Origin: Micromonospora sp. WMMD812
GTDB taxonomy: Bacteria > Actinomycetota > Actinomycetes > Mycobacteriales > Micromonosporaceae
Direction of reading: 5' to 3'
Assembly (NCBI RefSeq): GCF_027497215.1
Contig: NZ_CP114904.1
Span: forward strand, 6,354,501-6,418,500
Length of the DNA: 64,000 nt
In this document: piece after piece, positions 42,066 to 50,776 of the stretch
Numbering within the stretch: the stretch's first letter is position 1
How the letters are laid out: the number at the start of each line of letters is the position of its first letter
The notes under the pieces: generated by a model
The model's input: the letters and a program-made list of their open reading frames with translations, nothing else
The model's database searches: none
Told to the model about the DNA's origin: nothing
Translations under genes and position numbers: made by a program

Positions 42066-42908
42066 TCAGACGACGGCGCCGTCGTCCGGGTCGCGGTCGT
42101 CCTCGTCGCCGGGGCGCAGCCGCCAGATCAGCGTGACGAAGCCGGCGAGGATGCCGGTGAAGCCGAGCAGGGTGACCACCGAGCGGTCCACCGGCAGCAG
42201 CGACGGGAAGAGGAAGAGCACGAAGCCGACCACCACGGCGAGCACGCCCACCGCCGCGTACTTGGACACCCGGGGCAGCGGTGGCGGCGGGGGCGGGGTG
42301 TAGCGCTCGTCGTCGTCCTCGTCGTCGGGCAGCTCGGCGCCGAAGGTGTCCAGCCCGTCGAGCAGCGACGGCTCGTCGGGCCGGTCCGTGCGCCCCACGG
42401 AGATGCCGGAGAGATCGGCCGCGTAGGGGAGGCGGCGCACGTCGGTGGCGGTCGGCGCGGCGTCGTCGGTGCCGGCCCGGGCCAGCGGGCCGCCGGTCGG
42501 CTCGGCCGGGTCGTCGACGTCCTCCGCCGCGGGCCAGGGGTTGTCGCCCGCGGTCGGGGTGGCGTGGAAGCCGGCCACGATCTTGGCCCACTCGGCCTCG
42601 ATGTCCGGCTCGTCGGCGCGCGACTGCTCCGGGGCGCCCTCGTCGGCGAGCTGCGTGAGGTAGTCGCGGGCGGTGGTCAGGTGGGAGCGGTCGACGTAGA
42701 GCCGGTCGACCGGTCGGGCCGGCACGGTGGTGGTGCGGGTGACCGGGTTCAGATCGGCCGACGGCTGGAGGTACGCGGCGATGCCCCCGGCGGCCAGCAC
42801 GTCGAGCAGGTGTTCGCCGACGCGCGGATCCACGTCGCCGGCGACGGCGTACTCGCTCGCGTCGAGCCCGTTGTCCCGCCGCCCCCGGCGGGCCCCACCC
42901 GCTGACAC
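42066..42908 (-). CDS. Membrane protein with N-terminal cytoplasmic domain and C-terminal transmembrane pair
   Basis: A 280-residue protein. The N-terminal part (about 15-70) has DPRVGEHLLDVLAAGGIAAYL, a small alpha/beta domain resembling prokaryotic signal-transducing domains (DUF2007-like), then a long acidic, low-complexity stretch, and two hydrophobic helices near 220-240 and 245-265 with an acidic tail. I expect an anchored cytosolic domain. GTG 42908 has GGAGG 7 nt upstream. The function is unknown; there is a 175-bp gap to otsA. Confidence 0.75.
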   Translation of the reverse strand: MSAGGARRGRRDNGLDASEYAVAGDVDPRVGEHLLDVLAAGGIAAYLQPSADLNPVTRTTTVPARPVDRLYVDRSHLTTARDYLTQLADEGAPEQSRADEPDIEAEWAKIVAGFHATPTAGDNPWPAAEDVDDPAEPTGGPLARAGTDDAAPTATDVRRLPYAADLSGISVGRTDRPDEPSLLDGLDTFGAELPDDEDDDERYTPPPPPPLPRVSKYAAVGVLAVVVGFVLFLFPSLLPVDRSVVTLLGFTGILAGFVTLIWRLRPGDEDDRDPDDGAVV

Positions 42909-43394
42909 CGGACACCCTCCTCCACGCGCCTGTGGCGCGGCCACCCCGTCCCCCGTGGCGTGACACGCACGCCGTGCTCTGAATCGTGACACGTCAGGGC
43001 CTGGTTCCGGGAGTGCGTTGTGTCGCGTCTTCCAAAGTCAGCGGCCGTGCCGCTGGTCGCGGCGGGTGTCGTATGTCCGTTTGTGCGGAGAGCGTCAGGC
43101 GACCGGTAACTGACACATCTCGGCAGGTGGGGGTGCTGCCCGAGCTGATCCACGCCGGCTTCGCCGGGCGACCGGTCGGCACGGTACGACCGCGCGGCGC
43201 TGTGGAGGCAGGCGCGCTGACTGCCCGGCGTACGGGACGGAGCGCGGGCGCCGGGTCGAGCGGATGATCCGTGGTGGAGCCGGCCGTCCGTTGTGGCGGG
43301 CGCCTCCCAATTCGTAGGCTCGTCCGCGACGACGGCGCCGTTCGCGGCGCGGGTCGACTGGTGCTGTCGCGACCGCCACTGGGAAAGGACGCCG
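42909..43394. other. Gene-free gap with promoter-like elements for the second plsC gene
   Basis: A 486-bp divergent gap with no convincing gene. CGTGACACG occurs twice, near 42959 and 42987. A good promoter-like pair TTGTGG (43291-43296) and TAGGCT (43315-43320), 18 bp apart, faces the plsC gene and predicts a leader of about 68 nt. The rest is GC-rich DNA with no coding signal. Confidence 0.45.
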
Positions 43395-44093
43395 GTGTTC
43401 TACTGGCTGATGAAGTACGTCCTGCTCGGCCCGCTGCTGAGGCTGATCTTCCGACCGCAGGTCGAGGGGCTGCACCATGTACCGGAGTCCGGTCCGGTCA
43501 TCCTGGCCAGCAACCACCTGTCCTTCTCCGACTCGATCTTCACGCCGTTGATGGTCCGGCGGAGGGTCACCTTCGTCGCGAAGGCCGAGTACTTCACCGG
43601 CAAGGGGATCAAGGGCTGGCTGACCAAGATGTTCTTCGTCGGCAGCGGCACCATCCCGGTGGACCGGTCCGGCGGCAGGGCCGCCCGCGCCGCGCTGGAC
43701 ACCCAGTTGCAGGTGCTGCGGGCCGGCGGCATCGCCGGCATCTATCCGGAGGGCACGCGCTCCCCGGACGGCCGGCTCTACCGCGGCAAGACCGGCGTGG
43801 CCCGGCTGGCCCTGGAGAGCGGCGCGCCGGTGGTCCCGGTGGTGATGCTCAACGCCGACGAGATCCAGCCTCCCGGCAAGCTGATCCCGAAGATCGCCCG
43901 GTTCCGGATCCGGTTCGGGGCGCCGCTGGACTTCGCCCGCTACCGCGGCCTGGCCGGCGACCGGTTCGTCGAGCGTGCGGTCACCGACGAGATCATGTAC
44001 GAGCTGATGGAGCTCTCCGGTCGCGAGTACGTCGACGTCTACGCCCAGAAGCTCAAGAACCAACCCGCCACCCCGACCCCCATCCCCGCCTGA
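43395..44093 (+). CDS. 1-acyl-sn-glycerol-3-phosphate acyltransferase (PlsC family) 2
   Basis: A 232-residue acyltransferase of glycerophospholipid synthesis. HX4D is in SNHLSFSDSIF; other conserved blocks are GTIPVDRSGGRA, YPEGTRSPDG and VPVVMLNADE. GTG 43395 has AAAGGA 6 nt upstream. Compared with the first PlsC protein, it shares the same block order but has a longer tail (NQPATPTPIPA). It resembles Rv2182c (recalled). It converges with the cyclase gene across the second family-A palindrome, which probably terminates both transcripts. Confidence 0.9.
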   Translation: MFYWLMKYVLLGPLLRLIFRPQVEGLHHVPESGPVILASNHLSFSDSIFTPLMVRRRVTFVAKAEYFTGKGIKGWLTKMFFVGSGTIPVDRSGGRAARAALDTQLQVLRAGGIAGIYPEGTRSPDGRLYRGKTGVARLALESGAPVVPVVMLNADEIQPPGKLIPKIARFRIRFGAPLDFARYRGLAGDRFVERAVTDEIMYELMELSGREYVDVYAQKLKNQPATPTPIPA

Positions 44094-44124
44094 CCCACCC
44101 CCCCGGGCACCCCCCGCCCCAGAT

Positions 44125-44200
44125 CCGCGATCTTGCAGTTTCGGCCCCTGTTGTGCGGCATTCACGGCTTTTGCCGGGGCAGAAAGTGCAAGATCGCGGG
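44125..44200. repeat. REP-like palindromic element, family A, copy 2
   Basis: CCGCGATCTTGCA (44125-44137) pairs with TGCAAGATCGCGG (44187 to 44199), and the similarity extends into TTTCGGCCCC and GGGGCAGAAA. The element spans 44125-44200, between convergent plsC and cyclase genes. It is homologous to the copy at 3924-4001. Confidence 0.85.
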
Positions 44201-44226
44201 GCACGCGAGCGTGGGGGAGGGAAGGG

Positions 44227-47200
44227 TCAGGAGGCCAGGGCTGGGTCGGCGGGGGCGGTGGGTAGGCCGGCGAGGACGAGCAGGCCGGGCGCCTCGTTGC
44301 GGGCGGCGAACTCCTGGACCTCGGTCCGCGAGGCCTGCGCCGCGATCCGGTCGCCGGCCCGCTCGAACTCGGCCGCGGCGAACGCGAGCGCCAGGACCCG
44401 GTCGGAGACGTCCGGGATCCGGCCGTAGACCTCGCCACCGGCCAGGTGCAGGGCCGCGGCCCGCCGATGGTCGCCGTCCGCGGCGGCGATCGCCGCCGTC
44501 ACCGTCCGCAGCGCCGCCTCCGACCAGGGCGTACGGTGACTGACCCGGTCGAGCATGGCGCGCACACGCACCGCCGGCTCCCGGCCGGCGAGGCTGGCCG
44601 CGTGCGCCGCCGCCGCGATCCACTCCCCGCTGGCCAGTGCCGGCACCGCCGACCAGGACAGGTCCAGCTCGCCGATCAGCTCGGCAGCCTCGGCCCCGCG
44701 GCCCTGCAAGGCCCGGCAGAGCGCGGCCATGCCGAGCATCGTCCAGTGCAGCCGGTGGAACCCGCTGCCGCGCGCCGTGTCCAGCGCGGCGGAGACGTCG
44801 TCCCGCGGCCCGGCGGTCTCGTGCGGCAGCACCGGGCCGGCGGCGGCGTCGCGGAGCGGCCCGCCGGATCCGACCGACGGCCGGGCCGGCTCGCCGACCG
44901 CCGGCACCGGGTGGCCGCGCAGCACCAGCAGGCACGAGCGCAGGCCGCGGACCTGCATGTCCCAGCTGCCGGTCGGCGTGTCCACGAACGCCTCGGCGGC
45001 GGTGAGCAGCCGGTCGAAGTCCCCCTCGAACCAGGCCCGCATCGCCTCGGCGGAGTAACTGGTGGTCAGTGTCTGCCCGCTGGCCGTACGGGCCGGTGCC
45101 GCGGAGAGCAGGGCGTCCGAGCGGAGCCAGTCGCCCTCCTCGCGGATCGCGAAGGCGAGGTTCTGCGTCGCCCGGGGCAGGGCGAGCAGTTGACCGGCCC
45201 GGCTGAACTCGACGATCGCGTGCAGCTCGTCCAGCCCCGCCCGGTCGCCGGCCTGGTAGCGGGCGGTGGCCGCGGTGATCCGGGCGTTGGTGCGGGTCTC
45301 GGTCAGTCCCAGCCGTTCGCCGATCTCCGCGGCGGTGTCCGCCGCGGAGATCGCCGGGTCCCGCTCGTAGTTGAGCATGTGCAGCCGGCCCAGCTCGGCG
45401 TAGGCGTCGGCCTTCTGGGCGCTGTCCGGCAGCGGCTCGAACAGCCCCACCGCGCGGTCGAGGCAGACCAGCGCCGCGCCCCGATCGGCGCGCAGCCAGG
45501 CGGCCTGGCCGAGCAGCGTCCAGGCCCGGGCCGCGCAGGCGTCGTCGCCGAGCGCGGCCAGCCGGTCGGCCAGCGCCTGCACCTGCTCCGGGCCACCGCT
45601 GGAGAGGAAGGCGTTGCCGTCCCGGTAGAACGAGATCTCCGTGCTCAACAGCTCCAGCTGGAGCCGGTCCACGGGGTCGGAGTCGTCGGCCAGGCCGAGG
45701 GCGCGGCCGGCGTGGCTGGCCGCCGCGTCCAGCCCGTGCAGGGCGTACGCCCGGCGGGCGGCCCGGTGCAGCGCGTGCCGGGCGGCGGCCGCGTAGCGGC
45801 GGGTCTCCAGCCCCAGGGTGCGGGCGATCTCGTGCGCCGCCCACCGGTGGTGGGCCAGCACCTCGGCCAGGTCGGTGTCCCGGCTGCGGGACAGCGCGTC
45901 CAGCCAGTCCGCCGTCCGCTCGTGCCGGGCCACCCGCTCGGTACGCGGCAGCCGCTGGTAGCAGACGTCGCGGACCAGGACGTGACGGAACCGGAACTCC
46001 GGCTGCCCGGCCATGGTCGAGGCGGCCTGCTCGTGGACGAAGTCGCGCTGCTCCAGCCGGCGCAGCGAGCGCTCCACCGCCTCGACGGGCTGCCCGAGCG
46101 CGGCGGCCACCGCGCCGGGCCAGAACTGCACGCCGACCACCGAGGCGGCCAGCAGCACCGCCCGGTCCGGGGCGTCGAGCAGGTCGACCCGGTTGGCGAT
46201 GACCGCGTGGACGCTCTCCGGCATCGGCAGGTCCAGGTGCCGTTCCAGGGACCAGCCCCGGCCGGACTGGCGCAGCGCGCCCTGCTCGATGAGCATCCGC
46301 ACGTACTCGTGGGCGTAGAGCGGATTGCCGCCGGCCACCTCGATGAGGGGGTTGAGCAGGTCGGCGGAGAACGCCGCCTGGCCGAACATGTGGGCGTAGA
46401 GCGAGGCGATGCCGGTGTCCCGCAGCGGCGGCAGGGTGATGGTGACCGAACCGGTGATGGTGCCGGCCCAGCTCGGGTCGCGGTCGACCAGTTCCGGGCG
46501 GGCGGTGCAGAGCAGCAGCAGCGGCACGTCCCGGGCCGAGGCGCCGAGCAGCTCCACGAAGCGCAGCATCTCGTCGTCGGCCCAGTGCAGGTCCTCGAAG
46601 ACCAGCACGGTGGGCCGGCGCGCGGCCAGCGCCAGCAGGAAGCGCCGCCAGGCCGACTCCGCCTCCTCGGCCGGCATCGGCGTGCCGGGCAGGCCCACCA
46701 GCGGGCGCAGCGCGTCCACCACCCGGTCCCGCTCGCCGGGGCCCACCAGCTCGGCCACCGCCCCGGTGAGGCGCTGCGCCGCGCCGGACGCCGGATCGGT
46801 GTCCAGGATGCCGGCCTCGGCCTTGACGATGTCGGCGAGCGCGGCGAACGTGACGTTCTCGCCGAACGGCGGGCAGCGCCCGGTACGCCAGGTCAGCGGC
46901 TCGTCGACCAGCCGCCCGGCGTGCCGGTAGAGCTCGCGGACCAGCCGGCTCTTGCCGATGCCGGCCCGGCCGAAGACGGTCACCACCTGCGGCCGCCGGT
47001 CGCGCAGCGAGCGGTGCAGCGCGTTGACCAGCAGGCCCAGCTCGTGTTCGCGGTCGATCAGCGGGGTGGTGTCCGGTTCGCGGTCGGTGGGCTGCCGGCG
47101 CAGCGGGGACAGGGCGAGCCAGACCTCGGTCGGCGTGGAGCGCCCCCGCAGGGTGACCGCCGGCTGCTCCTGGTAGCGGATGGCGTCCCGGGTCAGCGTG

Positions 47201-47847
47201 TGGGTGGTGCCGCAGACCAGCACGCCGCCCGGCGGCGCCACCGACTGCATCCGGGAGGCGGTGTTGACCACGTCGCCAGCCACGATCGCCTGCCCGCCGT
47301 CACGGGCGGCGGCCACGTCGACGAGCGCCTCGCCGGTCGCCACTCCGACCCGGAAACGCAGCTCGGTCGCGCCGGTGGGGGTGTAGCGGGTGAGCACCCG
47401 TTGCAGCTCCAGCCCGGCCCGTACGCACCGCAGCGCGTCGGTCTCGGTGGCCACCGGCGCTCCGAACAGCGCCATCACCGCGTCGCCGATGTACTTCTCG
47501 ACCACCCCGCCGTACTGGCCGACGACCCGGCGGGCGGCCGAGAAGAAGCCCGTCTGCATTCCGCGGACCAGCTCCGGGTCGGCCCGTTCGACGTACGGGG
47601 TGAAGTCGATGAGGTCGACGAAGAGCACACTGACCCGCCGCCGGTCCTCCTGGGGGGTGACCCGCGGACGGTCGGTGCCCGGGCGGGGCGCGCCGCACGA
47701 GGTGCAGAAGGCCACGTCGGCGGCGAGCGGGCGCAGGCAGTGCGGGCAGACCGCACCGAGCTCGGCCCCGCAGCCACCGCAGAAGCGGTCGCCGCCGGAG
47801 GCGGTGCGTCCACAGCGGTCACACTGCGCGGCGATGACACCCTCCAC
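44227..47847 (-). CDS. Double zinc-ribbon, class III adenylyl cyclase, AAA ATPase and TPR-like protein
   Basis: A 1206-residue multidomain protein. Two zinc ribbons cover 9-52 (CDRCG/FCGGCG and CPHC/FCTSCG). A class III nucleotide cyclase domain follows (about 70-205) with metal-binding D78 and D122 (FVDLIDFT, YIGDAVM), K118, D192, N195 and R199 (GDVVNTASRM), all needed for catalysis on ATP. An AAA/STAND ATPase has Walker A GRAGIGKSRL and Walker B VFEDLHWADD. The last 600 residues are TPR-like helical repeats without a helix-turn-helix. GTG 47847 is used. Likely cAMP producer gated by NTP hydrolysis; the stimulus is unknown. Confidence 0.9.
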   Translation of the reverse strand: MEGVIAAQCDRCGRTASGGDRFCGGCGAELGAVCPHCLRPLAADVAFCTSCGAPRPGTDRPRVTPQEDRRRVSVLFVDLIDFTPYVERADPELVRGMQTGFFSAARRVVGQYGGVVEKYIGDAVMALFGAPVATETDALRCVRAGLELQRVLTRYTPTGATELRFRVGVATGEALVDVAAARDGGQAIVAGDVVNTASRMQSVAPPGGVLVCGTTHTLTRDAIRYQEQPAVTLRGRSTPTEVWLALSPLRRQPTDREPDTTPLIDREHELGLLVNALHRSLRDRRPQVVTVFGRAGIGKSRLVRELYRHAGRLVDEPLTWRTGRCPPFGENVTFAALADIVKAEAGILDTDPASGAAQRLTGAVAELVGPGERDRVVDALRPLVGLPGTPMPAEEAESAWRRFLLALAARRPTVLVFEDLHWADDEMLRFVELLGASARDVPLLLLCTARPELVDRDPSWAGTITGSVTITLPPLRDTGIASLYAHMFGQAAFSADLLNPLIEVAGGNPLYAHEYVRMLIEQGALRQSGRGWSLERHLDLPMPESVHAVIANRVDLLDAPDRAVLLAASVVGVQFWPGAVAAALGQPVEAVERSLRRLEQRDFVHEQAASTMAGQPEFRFRHVLVRDVCYQRLPRTERVARHERTADWLDALSRSRDTDLAEVLAHHRWAAHEIARTLGLETRRYAAAARHALHRAARRAYALHGLDAAASHAGRALGLADDSDPVDRLQLELLSTEISFYRDGNAFLSSGGPEQVQALADRLAALGDDACAARAWTLLGQAAWLRADRGAALVCLDRAVGLFEPLPDSAQKADAYAELGRLHMLNYERDPAISAADTAAEIGERLGLTETRTNARITAATARYQAGDRAGLDELHAIVEFSRAGQLLALPRATQNLAFAIREEGDWLRSDALLSAAPARTASGQTLTTSYSAEAMRAWFEGDFDRLLTAAEAFVDTPTGSWDMQVRGLRSCLLVLRGHPVPAVGEPARPSVGSGGPLRDAAAGPVLPHETAGPRDDVSAALDTARGSGFHRLHWTMLGMAALCRALQGRGAEAAELIGELDLSWSAVPALASGEWIAAAAHAASLAGREPAVRVRAMLDRVSHRTPWSEAALRTVTAAIAAADGDHRRAAALHLAGGEVYGRIPDVSDRVLALAFAAAEFERAGDRIAAQASRTEVQEFAARNEAPGLLVLAGLPTAPADPALAS

Positions 47848-48013
47848 TGCTCGGCCGGCCGCCGGCGCCGGGGCGACGCCGTCGGAAGCGAGTATCGCCG
47901 CCGGTGCGCCTGTCAGGTACCGGGCTGTTGGCTTGTGGACAGTCGTCCGAGCGGCCCGCGGGGCTACAGTCAGGCAGCCGAATGTCGATCAGGGACCGAA
48001 GGGGGTCAGGTCA

Positions 48014-48229
48014 ATGGTGTACGTCAAGCTGGAGAGCGACTGGACCGACGGCAACGGGGTCAGCCACTCCGCGGGGGAGTCGGTCGACGTCGACGCGGCC
48101 ACGCTCGCCGCCCTCCAGGCCGACGGGATCGTCAGCGAGCCGGTGGTCGGTGGCGCGGACGGCCCCGACAAGTGGGCCGGGCCGGGCAGCCCGGAGAAGT
48201 GGGCCGGGCCGGGCAGCGCGGGCAGGTGA
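48014..48229 (+). CDS. Small protein with WAGPGS repeats
   Basis: A 71-residue protein: a compact N-terminal beta-like part (YVKLESDWTDGNGVSHSAGESV and AATLAALQADGIVSE), then a tandem KWAGPGS motif (DKWAGPGS, EKWAGPGS) and a short tail. ATG 48014 has GGGGTCAGG upstream. It is divergent from the cyclase gene and followed by a hairpin. I know no function; an interaction tail through the WAGPG repeats is conceivable. Confidence 0.7.
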   Translation: MVYVKLESDWTDGNGVSHSAGESVDVDAATLAALQADGIVSEPVVGGADGPDKWAGPGSPEKWAGPGSAGR

Positions 48230-48256
48230 CCCGCCGGCGGTGACGCCGTGACGAGG

Positions 48257-48285
48257 CGGCCGGGGCCGGCACGAGGCCCCGGCCG
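48257..48285 (+). terminator. Hairpin after the WAGPGS protein gene
   Basis: CGGCCGGGGCC pairs with GGCCCCGGCCG around a 7-nt loop, 27 nt after the stop codon. It also lies beyond the end of the converging Crp gene (48315). Confidence 0.7.
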
Positions 48286-48314
48286 TTCGCATGTGCCGAG
48301 CCCGTGGGCCGGGG

Positions 48315-49007
48315 TCAGCGGTCGTTCATCCCGGCGCGGCGGCGCAGCGCGGCCACGTCGGTCACCACGATCCGGCGCCCCTCGGTGCGCAGCCAGCCGC
48401 GGCTGGCGAACGAGCCGATCGCCTGGTTGACGCTCTGCCGGGAGCCGCCGGCCATCTCCGCCAGCTGGCTCTGGTTCAGCTCGATGGTGATCATCGGCGC
48501 CTGGCTTTCGCCGGCCAGCCGGACCAGGGTCTTGGCCACCCGGCCGGGCAGGTCGAGGAAGACGTGGTCGGCGTTCTGCTCGGTGAGCCGGCGGATCAGC
48601 CCGCCGAGCGAGCGCATCACCGCGTCGAGGATGCGCGGGTTGGAGTGCACCAGCTCCATGAAGGCGCCCCGGGACAGCGCCAGGGCGGTGCAGTCCTCGA
48701 TTGCCTCGGCGGACGCGGACCGGGTGGAGGCGTCCAGCAGGGAGACCTCGCCCAGCACGTCGGGCGGGCGGATCACCGAGAGCACGGCCCGCTCGCCGGT
48801 CGGGGCGGTGCGGAAGACCGCGACCGCGCCCCGGCGCAGCACGATCAACGACTCGCCCGGGTCGTTCTCCACGAACAGCAGTTGGCCCTTGCGGTACGTG
48901 CGCGGCACGGCGGCGGCGATCACGCGCTGCCGCACCTCCGGCTCGAGCCCGGCGAACATCTCCACGCCCGTGAGCGCGTCACCCGGCTCCGGCAGGCGAA
49001 CCTCCAC
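48315..49007 (-). CDS. Crp/Fnr-family transcriptional regulator
   Basis: A 230-residue dimeric regulator. The cyclic-nucleotide-binding fold (about 15-130) has a ligand pocket region GEVSLLDASTRSASA, and a C-terminal winged helix (about 165-222) has MTIELNQSQLAEMAGGSRQS as its HTH. GTG 49007 follows GGGGAGGGG. It is the natural candidate receptor for cAMP from the adjacent cyclase protein, although that link is inferred from closeness only. Its own targets are unknown. Confidence 0.93.
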   Translation of the reverse strand: MEVRLPEPGDALTGVEMFAGLEPEVRQRVIAAAVPRTYRKGQLLFVENDPGESLIVLRRGAVAVFRTAPTGERAVLSVIRPPDVLGEVSLLDASTRSASAEAIEDCTALALSRGAFMELVHSNPRILDAVMRSLGGLIRRLTEQNADHVFLDLPGRVAKTLVRLAGESQAPMITIELNQSQLAEMAGGSRQSVNQAIGSFASRGWLRTEGRRIVVTDVAALRRRAGMNDR

Positions 49008-49470
49008 GGCCCAACCCCTCCCCGGTCAAGGACCACAACTCGCACACCGGGTGAACCTGACGGCCCCTGACTGGGTGAATTGACACCGGTTAGGCGTCCG
49101 GTAGCGGTACACATCAGATCATGACGGGCTTGTCGCTTGCTGTACACCCCTCAAATCACTTCCGTGACACTCCCGAGCCGCGGGGAACGGCACCGTGAGG
49201 TGCGGATCCATCCGAAGGGGCCTGGGGACGGGACGGGTGGGTCCGGCCGTGGCCGGCCCGGGGCGGGATCGGACCATCCCGTGTCGCCGGCCGGCCACGG
49301 CGGGGGGCCGGCCGGCGGGGGCCACCTGTGAAAGGCGCCACCCGCGGGGCCGGGGCGGGAACGACCAGCCCGCTCGCGCAGGCCAGGACCACCGCCTGCA
49401 CCCGGTCGCGGGGCGCCGCCCGGGGCCCCGGCGACCGGGGCGGCCCGGCGGTGGGCGAGGATGGCGGGTG
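49008..49470. other. Gene-free gap between crp and RNase AS
   Basis: A 463-bp divergent gap. A plus-oriented pair TTGACA (near 49079) and TAGCGG, about 16 bp apart, is promoter-like, but no gene starts nearby and the next start is 390 nt away. GC-rich repeats of GGCCGG dominate 49240-49460. No open frame has coding character. It could carry a small RNA; I cannot tell. Confidence 0.3.
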
Positions 49471-49968
49471 ATGGTCTACCGCTACTTCTACGACTGCGAG
49501 TTCATCGAGGACGGCCAGATCGTCGACCTCGTCTCGATCGGCGTGGTCGACGAGAACGGCCGCGAGTTCTACGCGGTCTCCACCGAGTTCGACGACTCCC
49601 GCGCGATCCCCTGGGTACGCCGCAACGTGCTGGACCGGCTCCCCTCGCCGGCCGACCGGGCCTGGCGCTCCCGCGCGCGCATCCGGGACGAGCTGTACGA
49701 CTTCCTGGTCGAGCCGGTCCGGGACCGCCCGGGCGAGCAGATCGAGCTCTGGGCGTGGTACGCCGCGTACGACCACGTGGTGTTGGCGCAGCTGTGGGGG
49801 GCGATGCCGGCGCTGCCCCGGGAGATCCCGCGGTTCACCAAGGAGCTGCGTCAGCTCTGGGACGACCGGGGCCGCCCGCCGCTGCCCGACGCCGAGGCGG
49901 CACGGCACGACGCGCTGGTCGACGCGCGGCACAACCTGGCCCGCTGGCGGGCGATGACCGCCCGCTGA
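49471..49968 (+). CDS. Polyadenylate-specific 3'-exoribonuclease AS
   Basis: A 165-residue DEDDh-fold 3'-5' exoribonuclease. It matches Rv2179c (RNase AS) almost motif for motif: YRYFYDCEFIEDGQIVDLVS (DxE active site), GVVDENGREFYAVSTEFD, LWAWYAAYDHVVLAQLWG and HDALVDARHNLARWR. It would trim adenylate-rich RNA tails. ATG 49471 is used; GTG one codon upstream is equally close. It lies near aroG in mycobacteria, which is also close here in the larger region. Confidence 0.93.
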   Translation: MVYRYFYDCEFIEDGQIVDLVSIGVVDENGREFYAVSTEFDDSRAIPWVRRNVLDRLPSPADRAWRSRARIRDELYDFLVEPVRDRPGEQIELWAWYAAYDHVVLAQLWGAMPALPREIPRFTKELRQLWDDRGRPPLPDAEAARHDALVDARHNLARWRAMTAR

Positions 49969-50000
49969 GCGGCGCCGGCCAAGGCGCGGTTCCCGGCGCG

Positions 50001-50031
50001 ACGGGCGACGTCGGGAAAGACGTCGTCCCGT
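50001..50031 (+). terminator. Hairpin after RNase AS
   Basis: ACGGGCGACGTC pairs with GACGTCGTCCCGT (one bulged base) around GGGAAA. A TAGGTT hexamer follows at once (50031-50036) and may be the -10 of the next gene. Confidence 0.65.
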
Positions 50032-50100
50032 AGGTTTGACCGGTTCTGTCCCGGGCACCGCCTCCGACGAGCCGCGCGGAGCCGAGCGAGGGAGACCGCC

Positions 50101-50604
50101 GTGAGCCATGAGCCGTCCAGCGTCGCCGAGGCCCGCCGCCGGGTCACCGAGCTGATCCGGGAGGCGGGGATCTGCATGCTGACCACCATCGCCCTGGACG
50201 GCCGCCAGGTGAGCCGGCCGATGGGCCTCCAGGAGGCGGAGTTCGACGGTGATCTGTGGTTCTTCGCGTACGCCGACTCGGCGAAGGTCCGCCAGATCCG
50301 GGTCAATCCGGACATCAACGTCGCATTCTCCGACCAGCGTCGCCACGCCTGGGTCTCGGTCTCCGGCACCGCCACCGAGGCGTACGACCGGGCGCGGGCC
50401 GAGCGGCTGTGGCGCCCCCTGCTGCGGACCTGGTTCCCGGACGGGCCCGACACCCGGGGGCTGACCCTGATCAAGGTGCACGCCAGCTCGGCCGAGTACT
50501 GGGACTCGCCCGGCGGCACGATGGTGAACCTGCTCGGCTTCGCCCGGGCGGCGGCCAGCGGCCGGCCGCCGGAGCCGGGCGAGAACCGCGAGGTCCCGTA
50601 CTGA
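50101..50604 (+). CDS. Pyridoxamine 5'-phosphate oxidase-fold (general stress 26-like) protein
   Basis: A 167-residue split-barrel flavin-binding protein. It shows CMLTTIALDGRQVSRPMGLQ, the ligand stretch LWFFAYADSAKVRQIRVNPDINVAFSD and a C-terminal HASSAEYWDSPGGTMVNLLG. The general stress protein 26 group binds FMN/FAD or F420 and may reduce small electrophiles; the cofactor is not determined here. GTG 50101 has GAGGGAG about 7 nt upstream. It stands alone before pfk, with a gap of about 170 bp. Confidence 0.88.
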   Translation: MSHEPSSVAEARRRVTELIREAGICMLTTIALDGRQVSRPMGLQEAEFDGDLWFFAYADSAKVRQIRVNPDINVAFSDQRRHAWVSVSGTATEAYDRARAERLWRPLLRTWFPDGPDTRGLTLIKVHASSAEYWDSPGGTMVNLLGFARAAASGRPPEPGENREVPY

Positions 50605-50776
50605 GGGTGTCCGCCGGGTGAACGGCACCGGGGCGCGCTGTCGCTGCCCAGGCGGGGCGACTACAGTGCGCAGTGACGGCCCGCCCCGGGCCGGCAACGG
50701 CGCCGATGGTCTGATCCGACACATATCCTGGGGCATATCGGGCTTCACCCTGATGCTCCAGGAGGATGAGCAGATC

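Noticed and set aside
42749..43267. Short frames in the gap upstream of plsC 2
   Set aside because: No start with a ribosome site and no codon bias; overlap each other on both strands.
44446..48243. A 1265-codon open frame on the plus strand opposite the cyclase gene
   Set aside because: A shadow frame of a very GC-rich gene; its residues are Arg/Gly/Pro-rich without domains, whereas the minus strand encodes recognisable domains.
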